A stretch of DNA of 8,441 nt. Origin: Oceanicaulis sp. GTDB lineage: Bacteria; Pseudomonadota; Alphaproteobacteria; Caulobacterales; Maricaulaceae. Of the stretch, positions 1 through 6,200 are shown in pieces. Made by a program: the position numbers and the translations under genes. The stretch lies in contig RKRX01000003.1 in assembly GCA_007571185.1 (NCBI GenBank), positions 1 through 8,441 of the forward strand, read 5' to 3'. Position 1 is the stretch's first letter. Each line of letters begins with the position of its first letter. Under the pieces are notes generated by a model. It was not told the DNA's origin. It saw nothing but the letters and a program-made list of their open reading frames with translations, and ran no database searches.

Positions 1-27
1 GATTGTAATTGTGCCTCTCGATTATGA
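1..27 (+). other. possible 3' tail of an upstream ORF
   Basis: One frame is open from the first base and reads D C N C A S R L before a TGA at 25-27, which is 19 bases ahead of the likely start at 47. This could be the end of a preceding gene in the same operon, but nine codons are far too few to identify anything and the frame may be open by chance. No promoter-like sequence can be judged in the 46 bases available, so whether the DruH-like gene has its own promoter is unknown. Confidence 0.2.
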
Positions 28-31
28 ATGC

Positions 32-38
32 AGAGGAG
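32..38 (+). promoter_or_regulatory. ribosome-binding site of the druH-like gene
   Basis: AGAGGAG lies 8 bases ahead of the ATG at 47. It decides between two candidate starts in the same frame: GTG at 11, which has no purine-rich sequence visible upstream, and ATG at 47. The ATG at 47 is preferred. A mini-frame from ATG 24 ends in TAA at 45-47, overlapping the start as TAATG, but it encodes only seven residues. Confidence 0.7.
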
Positions 39-46
39 CCGAGATA

Positions 47-862
47 ATGGAAGGTTTCGATTGCGGTACTGAGAACGAGACTCCACAGACTTGGAAACAA
101 CTCCTGCCGGAGCGGATCATTGGTCAACCGCTTTATCGCTACAGGCTGAGTCCTGAAAAGTTTGAGCAAATTGAGACAAAGCTCAGAACTGCCCTCTCTG
201 TCGACACGAGGCGTTTTTTGGCTGCCCCCGCTTTTTGTCTATGGGCTTCAGATTGGTTTCGGCGATCATATCAGGGTGGCAGGCAACGCTGGAGGGATAT
301 TGGAAATATTCTTGGTGTTGATCTTCCCCAATCAGAATGGCGAGATATTACCGATAGAGGTTTCCAGTTTTGGGGTATTGAACCGTGTGTCACGGGGAAA
401 CGGACAGAACGCTTGGCGAACCTCGCACGTCAGGGAGGGTTTCCTGTTGCTGCAGTCTCGAGTGGAGCAAGCTGGCCGAAACGTTTCCTTGAAAGGACTG
501 TCGGGGAGCTGCTAGGTTCAAACAGGTCAGATTTTGAAATCGCCTTCGAGATATGCGAACGCAACGGGGCTCGGCTGCCCGGCACTTGGCGCAGTGACCA
601 GATGTACGCGATTTGCGGGGAGCTCACTTTCAAGATCGTGGAGCTACGCGCTCATGCTGACAAAAAAATCCCGGCGGATGGGCGTCCCTATTCTACTCGG
701 CTCAGCCAGATAGACAGAGACTGGCGCGATGAATTGCCGATGATGCTCGACGGAGCGGCTGGTTCTCTCATTGACACACTGCTGGAGGCAAAAAAAGCTT
801 TCTGGCACGGGGAGCATCCGGGTCAGGCGGTTGATGTGTCGTGTGCGCGATGGATGGCGTGA
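47..862 (+). CDS. druH: DruH/YjiT-like protein, N-terminal part (frame interrupted)
   Basis: This frame encodes 271 residues from ATG 47 (283 if the GTG at 11 were used). It looks like the N-terminus of the large YjiT / STY4851-ECs_5259-like family, which I equate tentatively with DruH of Druantia type III. The clue is the opening: a short lead, then 'GQPLYRYRLSPEKF' near residues 29-42, then an aromatic, Arg-rich stretch with 'FRRSYQGG' near residues 72-79. No catalytic motif, signal peptide or membrane segment is visible, so it is probably cytosolic. The frame runs past an A7 tract at 790-796 and stops at 862, while a much longer continuation starts in the +1 frame. The last roughly 20 codons after the A tract are therefore probably out of the true frame. 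A +1 shift at the tract would join residues 1-249 to 830 downstream residues, giving about 1,079, a sensible size for a DruH-like protein. The molecular role of DruH is not known. The family name rests on recall; the split is seen directly. Confidence 0.6.
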   Translation: MEGFDCGTENETPQTWKQLLPERIIGQPLYRYRLSPEKFEQIETKLRTALSVDTRRFLAAPAFCLWASDWFRRSYQGGRQRWRDIGNILGVDLPQSEWRDITDRGFQFWGIEPCVTGKRTERLANLARQGGFPVAAVSSGASWPKRFLERTVGELLGSNRSDFEIAFEICERNGARLPGTWRSDQMYAICGELTFKIVELRAHADKKIPADGRPYSTRLSQIDRDWRDELPMMLDGAAGSLIDTLLEAKKAFWHGEHPGQAVDVSCARWMA

Positions 863-3287
863 GTGCCTAGACTTTCATCTTGATGGTCGCTGGGACGACA
901 GAGCTCACGTATTGCCATCGGAGGAGAGGTCTTGCCGAGTGTTTCTTCAGCCTGCGGATGTTCTTGCAGACTGCGTTTCAAGCAAACTGGCCTGGCTTGA
1001 ACCGGCTGTTGACGAAGACGGGAGGGTGCAAGGCAACCGCTGGAGCGCGTGTTCCATGCAGGGCGATGCTGTGATCGAATTTCCGATGAACCAACCCGTC
1101 AAGGCGGAGTTCTATGGTAGAGGAAAGCGATTGGGAGAGCTTGTTCTTCCGGGTGGAAAACCGGTCCGTGCCGAAGTTCGCATTTTTGAAAAACAGACCG
1201 GAAATATCGAGCACGATCAGTTTGTACTCATCGGTTATGGATCGGGAGCCTACCGTGCAAAATCTATATTCATTGATGTTCCACAGGACTGGAGACTCGA
1301 AGGTAAAGACAGTAACGCCAAGATCGAAATTCAGGATTTTGTATTTGCTGGTGATAGACGTCTCTATCACTGCGAAGGCATTATTATTGTGGAGGCGATG
1401 AACGGTGACAGGTTCCTGATCAGAACAGGCCAAGCCGTGGACCAGAAGGACCGCCTTTCAATTGATGGTCAATCGGTTCGGGGCGTGTGGGCGATCGATA
1501 GAGATCTTCTGGCCTATCCTTTCGAAGCTGTTGTGGAGGAAGGTGGAAGGCGTCGCTCTCGTCGGTCTGCTCGTCCGGGTGAGGTTTGTTGGCGATTTGT
1601 CGGCGAGAGGGACTGGCGTGAGGATTACAGGGAAGCCGGGCCAGGTTACTGCGAATTCGTCTGGCTTGATGGAGAAACAAAGCATGTCCGCGGCCGTCAG
1701 TCTGCGGTTGTTCTGCCAGATGGATTCGAGTTGATTCAGAAACACAACGGTGCCTATGCCGACATTGAGCTGGCGGGATGGAGCGGAGAGGCTACTCTGT
1801 ATAATGGAGATGAAATACTCAACAAAATTTCCGATTCTGTCTATAAGTGGAGAGTTTTCATTGATCCACCCCGTCGAGCTTTGCTCTGTTTGCAACTTGC
1901 GACCAGTAAGGTGCCTTGCTTCCGGCTTAATGTTCCCCTCCCATCAAAAGAATGGTTGACGACATGGGACGGTAAGCGGCGCGAATGCGGTGATGAACTT
2001 AGTCTTGCTGATCTTCGCGATACGGTTGCCCGTGCACCTGGAACCGCGATTCTTATGGGTGAGGTTGCAAATTGCGGCGCAGCATCGCCTGAAGCTCGAT
2101 GGGAGTTTGACCGCGAACGGGGATTGTCAGCGATGCGGGATGATATTGCAGCGTTGATGCGGCCCCTTGGTCTTGATGTGAAGGTCAGGCTCAATTTCAA
2201 CGGCGAAAACGATATTTGGTTCGTCACCGAATTCGGCAATGAGCTGGAAGAAGATACCTCCTTCGGTAGTCTGTGTCCCAAAAAGGTTATTCTTGACGAA
2301 AATGTCCGCATCTGTGGTCGTTCTTTCGGAACGCCCGAAAAGGAAGAGGACTTCGGTCCCTACAACGGATTGAATGATGCGCACGGAGCACGGCCGATTC
2401 AGTTACCGCACCGGCGCGCCAGTGGTCTGGTATATCTGCGCAAAGACGCCCGCGTGCTGACAAGGCCCAAATTGATCGAGGGAGATCGAGATCATGATAT
2501 TTCACAACACCGGCTTGGCCGAGCCATGGCTCAGCCACAAGACCGTGTGAAAGAAGAGCTCGAAATTCTGATCGATGAACTCAACAAGACTCCTGAAACC
2601 CCATGGGCCAACCGAACGATAAAAGCTGTGATAGATTTGGCACTTTCCCTTAAAGGTTTGCCTCCAAAGACGTTCTATATTTTTGAAATGTTTGAAAAAG
2701 ATGCCGGTATTGTTGCGCCACTTCTCCTGTACCGATGTGAACTGAAAAATCTTTCAGAGATTCTTGATCTTTTTAATGGACTTTGTTCAAGTTGGACCCT
2801 TTTGTCGAAAAAATTCTATTTTAAAGCATTTGAAACACAGGGAAAGTTTTTTGTAAATGCACTTGAAAGAAAAGAACAGGCGGTTAAGTGGGCCTTGGAG
2901 ATTGTTAAGGAACGTCAGAAGGAAATCGTTGCTCGACACCCTCAATTGACACCTCTGATATGCCAAGATTTCTCTCCACTGAAAAGGAGTGAAGTTGAAG
3001 ACCATTTCAGTTCTCATACAAGCGAAATCATCAATCATGATTCGGGTAAATCCAACCCTTTCCGATGTGGTGATCTCTGTAATTGGATGCTGGAAGAACG
3101 GGGAGTTCCTGCAGTAGCACGGGTCTTCGACGCTCCGTTTGCAGCGGCTGCTTGTACGTCTTTTGATCATATAACGCTCGATAACAAACAGATACTTGCC
3201 GTGAAGGATGTTGAACGACATCATCCTGACTGGTTTGCAAAGGCTTATGGCTATGCGGTTAAGGAGTTGAGCAATGGTCGTCCGTGA
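771..3287 (+). CDS. druH: DruH/YjiT-like protein, main C-terminal part
   Basis: An 838-codon frame, +1 relative to the preceding one and overlapping it by 92 bases. Its most upstream start is a TTG at 771 with no Shine-Dalgarno at useful distance. An ATG at 834 has only a weak AGG six bases ahead, so independent initiation looks poor. The natural reading is entry from the upstream frame at the A7 tract, continuing from about base 795. Visible character: a beta-rich first two thirds with many Gly, Trp and charged residues (for example 'GYGSGAYRAKSIF' and 'VRGVWAIDRDLLAYPFE'), then a helical, Lys-rich C-terminal third. No nuclease, ATPase or zinc motif was found. Size, gene order and the helicase partner fit DruH of Druantia type III or the E. 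coli YjiT family, whose biochemical activity is not established. The stop at 3285-3287 lies inside the start of the helicase gene. A segment around 2641-2880 is much more AT-rich than the rest. An unrelated large scaffold protein linked to a helicase is the alternative. Confidence 0.65.
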   Translation: MTHCWRQKKLSGTGSIRVRRLMCRVRDGWRECLDFHLDGRWDDRAHVLPSEERSCRVFLQPADVLADCVSSKLAWLEPAVDEDGRVQGNRWSACSMQGDAVIEFPMNQPVKAEFYGRGKRLGELVLPGGKPVRAEVRIFEKQTGNIEHDQFVLIGYGSGAYRAKSIFIDVPQDWRLEGKDSNAKIEIQDFVFAGDRRLYHCEGIIIVEAMNGDRFLIRTGQAVDQKDRLSIDGQSVRGVWAIDRDLLAYPFEAVVEEGGRRRSRRSARPGEVCWRFVGERDWREDYREAGPGYCEFVWLDGETKHVRGRQSAVVLPDGFELIQKHNGAYADIELAGWSGEATLYNGDEILNKISDSVYKWRVFIDPPRRALLCLQLATSKVPCFRLNVPLPSKEWLTTWDGKRRECGDELSLADLRDTVARAPGTAILMGEVANCGAASPEARWEFDRERGLSAMRDDIAALMRPLGLDVKVRLNFNGENDIWFVTEFGNELEEDTSFGSLCPKKVILDENVRICGRSFGTPEKEEDFGPYNGLNDAHGARPIQLPHRRASGLVYLRKDARVLTRPKLIEGDRDHDISQHRLGRAMAQPQDRVKEELEILIDELNKTPETPWANRTIKAVIDLALSLKGLPPKTFYIFEMFEKDAGIVAPLLLYRCELKNLSEILDLFNGLCSSWTLLSKKFYFKAFETQGKFFVNALERKEQAVKWALEIVKERQKEIVARHPQLTPLICQDFSPLKRSEVEDHFSSHTSEIINHDSGKSNPFRCGDLCNWMLEERGVPAVARVFDAPFAAAACTSFDHITLDNKQILAVKDVERHHPDWFAKAYGYAVKELSNGRP
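784..797 (+). other. frame junction: GGAGG followed by A7
   Basis: GGAGG at 784-788, one C, then seven A at 790-796 and a G. In the upstream frame the codons are GAG GCA AAA AAA GCT. The downstream protein continues in the +1 frame, so losing one A (A6), or a +1 slip of the ribosome on AAA, would join the two halves as 'LLEAKKLSGTGSIRVRR'. A homopolymer of this length is a usual site for indel mutation, sequencing error or RNA polymerase slippage. A purine-rich element close behind a shift codon is also the arrangement that stimulates +1 shifting in prfB. The sequence cannot say which applies. The exact junction could also lie a little downstream, anywhere before the stop at 860-862. Confidence 0.6.
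2641..2880 (+). other. AT-rich patch inside the druH-like gene
   Basis: Hand counting gives 84 G+C in these 240 bases (35 percent), against 34 of 60 in a sample line at 2101-2160 (57 percent). The patch encodes the hydrophobic and Lys/Phe-rich part of the C-terminal third ('FYIFEMFEK', 'KKFYFKAF'), so amino acid content explains some of the shift. It may also mark a recombined or differently acquired segment. The reading frame is unbroken through it. Confidence 0.5.
3261..3266 (+). promoter_or_regulatory. ribosome-binding site of the druE-like gene
   Basis: AAGGAG ends 7 bases ahead of the ATG at 3274 and lies within the last codons of the druH-like frame. Together with the 14-base overlap of the two genes it indicates translational coupling and a stoichiometric supply of the two proteins. 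No terminator or promoter separates the genes. Confidence 0.8.
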
Positions 3288-6200
3288 TTTCTCTTGCTCA
3301 TCACCGATGCAGATTCATCAACAACTGAAGACTGACATTACCGAATCGATCATTTCACGAGCGCGCATCCAGCATGAGGGTCTCAACGCATTTCTCAGGG
3401 AGAGACTTGCCGGTGATCCCCGAAAAGGCGGTCTTCTTTCTGATCAAATTTTTCAATCCGCACCTAACTATGTTTCATCCAACAGATACCTCGATCAACT
3501 AAGTGAACTCTTGCATCCGCGCACAATTGATGTGATCAAAAAGACACCGTGTACCGATCTACGATTCGATTATCCTGCGTATGAGCATCAGTTGAAGACA
3601 TGGAAGTGTCTGAGTTCTGAAGATCCGAAATCTGTTCTAGTTTCAAGTGGAACCGGTTCAGGAAAGACTGAATGTTTTCTCGTTCCCATACTTGATGATT
3701 TGATTCGGCAAGTCGAGAAAGAAGGTTCGCTGACTGGAGTGCGGGCATTGATGCTCTATCCGCTCAACGCTCTCATCGCGAGCCAGGAAAAGCGTCTGGC
3801 GGCCTGGACAAAGCCGCTTGGAAGGGATGTCCGTTTTGCTCTCTATAACGGGCTGATGAAGGACGAAAAAAACGTGCGTGCGAGAGACATAGAAAGGGCT
3901 AAGCGTGAAACCCCGCATCAGGTTCTTTACCGTCCAACGCTTCGGGATGATCCACCTCCGATTCTCGTCACAAACCAGACCATGCTTGAATATATGACGA
4001 TCCGACACAAGGATCGACCTATCCTTGACAAATCACGAGGAAAGCTGCGCTGGATCGTGATTGATGAAGCTCACAGTTATATCGGATCAGCCGCAGCAGA
4101 GCTTTCACTTTTGCTCCGGCGCGTGATGGAGGCTTTCGATGTGACACCCGACCAAGTGCGGTTTGTTGCAACCTCGGCAACGATCGGATCCGCTGATGAT
4201 GAAAAGTCTGTCAAATCGTTACAAAGTTTTCTTGCCGATATCGCAGGTATCCCTCCCTCTAGCGCACATGTTGTGGTAGGAAAGTCACAACCGATTGATC
4301 TGTTGAAAGTCCAAGCCACATCAAAAAAACCGGAAGCGGCAAAGCGGATAGCCCAAGAACTGGACAGAAAGCCACAAACCTTGGCATCGCTCAAAGATGT
4401 TGCGCCAGATGCAGAGGAGATACTGCTCGATTTATCAGGACGCAGCACCGTGAACGGGGCGCCAACATCTCCTGCTTTGCCCATGCGAGCGCACAGTTTC
4501 ATGCGGGTCATTGCAGGTCTTTGGACCTGTATCAATCCTGGTTGTAGGGGCAAATCACGACCACGAGACTGGCCCTTTGGTTCGGTGCTGTTTGAACAGA
4601 GCAGCACATGTCCAAGCTGTCAATCCATGGTTTTCGAAATCCACAATTGTTTTGATTGTGGTGAACTGTTCTTGCCAGCCGATGATAGAGGTGACTGGAT
4701 CGGGCCCCGTCAAACAGGTCACGATACTGACGAGTTTCGTCAGGACAGTGCTCGCGATCGTGATGACGAAGGGGGTGACGAAGAAAAATCCTGGTCTGAG
4801 GAGCCCAGCCATCTGCGCTGGATTGCCGTAAACCCAAAACTGGGGAGGAGCATTGCCTTTGACGTGAAGAAGGGAACTATCACCGGGGAAGCGGGCAATT
4901 TCCATCTTGCCCGATCGGGTGAGGGACGCTGTCCGTCGTGCCACGGGAACAGGAAGAGGGGTCAATCCGCGATCTTTCCATTACGCTTCGGAACACCGTT
5001 CCTGACCCAGAATGCAGCGCCGATTCTTCTTGAAGGGGTTTCGGCTCGTCAGACAGGATGCGCCTTGCCGTTTGACGGACGTCAGTTGATCAGTTTTTCA
5101 GACAGCCGACAGGGGACCGCGCGCCTTGCTGCAAATGTCGAGACCAATGGCGAACGCGGGTTCATCCGTAGCTTTATCTACCACGCTGTTCAGAAAGCAG
5201 CGCAGCAGTCTGACTTGACAGAAGATGAGAGAAAAAAACTACTTGATAAGAAAAAAGCATATGAGCGTTTATCGGACAGCACCTCGATGTTCAGGGACGA
5301 AATCTCAAGGATTGATGCTCAACTCAATGGGAACAAGGTCGCCGGCATCAAGTGGGAGACATTGGTGTCCGAACTCGCCAGGGAATCAGCCATTGGGATG
5401 ATGGCCGAAGTCTGGGATCGTGATCGCAGTGACCGCTACCATGATAACCATGAAGCGCTCGCTGGCTTCATGCTGCGGCGTGAACTCGCCCGCCGTCCGC
5501 GTAATGCCAATGCGGTTGAAACGCTTGGACTCGCCCGCTTCCGTTTTCCAGATATTGAAAGGATTTATAAGGACAAGCTCCCGGAAGTTATCGCTGAAAG
5601 GGGGTACAGAATCGAGGATTGGCGTAACTTTTTGTATTTTCTCGTCGACTGGCTTCGCGGTTATTTCGCTGGATTTGCAGTGAATATGGATGATGAAGAT
5701 GCACGTTGGTTGCCAGGGCGGGCTCGCCCGTGTAATGTGATCGGACCGGGTCAGTCTTCAAAGCAGAAACGAGACATTGAATGGCCGAAGGCCAAATCCA
5801 AAGGCGTCCAGACAATACCTGTCCAGCTGCTCACAACGGCATTAAACTTGGATACCTCTACATCGCGCGACCGCGATGTAATCAAAGAGCTTCTCGATGC
5901 GGCGTGGGACCAGATGCAGCCTCTTCTCGAGGGGGCGGGCGGCACATATAGCTTGCGTCTGGAAAAGTGTGCCGAGATAGAGGCTGTCGTCCAGACTTGG
6001 AAGTGTCCTCTTACCCGTCGTGTCTTGCCACGCTTAGTCTTCGGTCAATCACCTAGTCTGATCGGTTTCAAGGGAAAAAACCAAGGGCAACCTCAAGAGA
6101 TCGAGTTCCCGAGACTCCCCTACACTCATCCGCTAACGTCGGACGACAGGCGGGCTCTTGCCAAGTGGTTGTCCGGGGATGATGAGGTACAAAACCTTCG

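Noticed and set aside
790..796. A AAA AAA as a classical -1 slippery heptamer
   Set aside because: The phase fits X XXY YYZ, but a -1 shift would enter a different frame. The continuing protein needs +1 (or -2).
978..1433. 151-codon minus-strand frame in the druH-like gene
   Set aside because: Fully antisense to the druH-like coding frame, with no supporting start signal or domain.
1841..2311. 156-codon minus-strand frame in the druH-like gene
   Set aside because: Ser/Arg-rich shadow with no identifiable domain, fully inside a long coding frame on the other strand.
4077..4607. 176-codon minus-strand frame
   Set aside because: It is antisense to helicase motifs (DEAH, SAT) and the zinc-ribbon region. 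Low-complexity Ser/Arg composition is typical of a shadow frame.
5859..5880. Inverted repeat as a transcription terminator
   Set aside because: No T-run follows and it lies in the middle of an unbroken coding frame.
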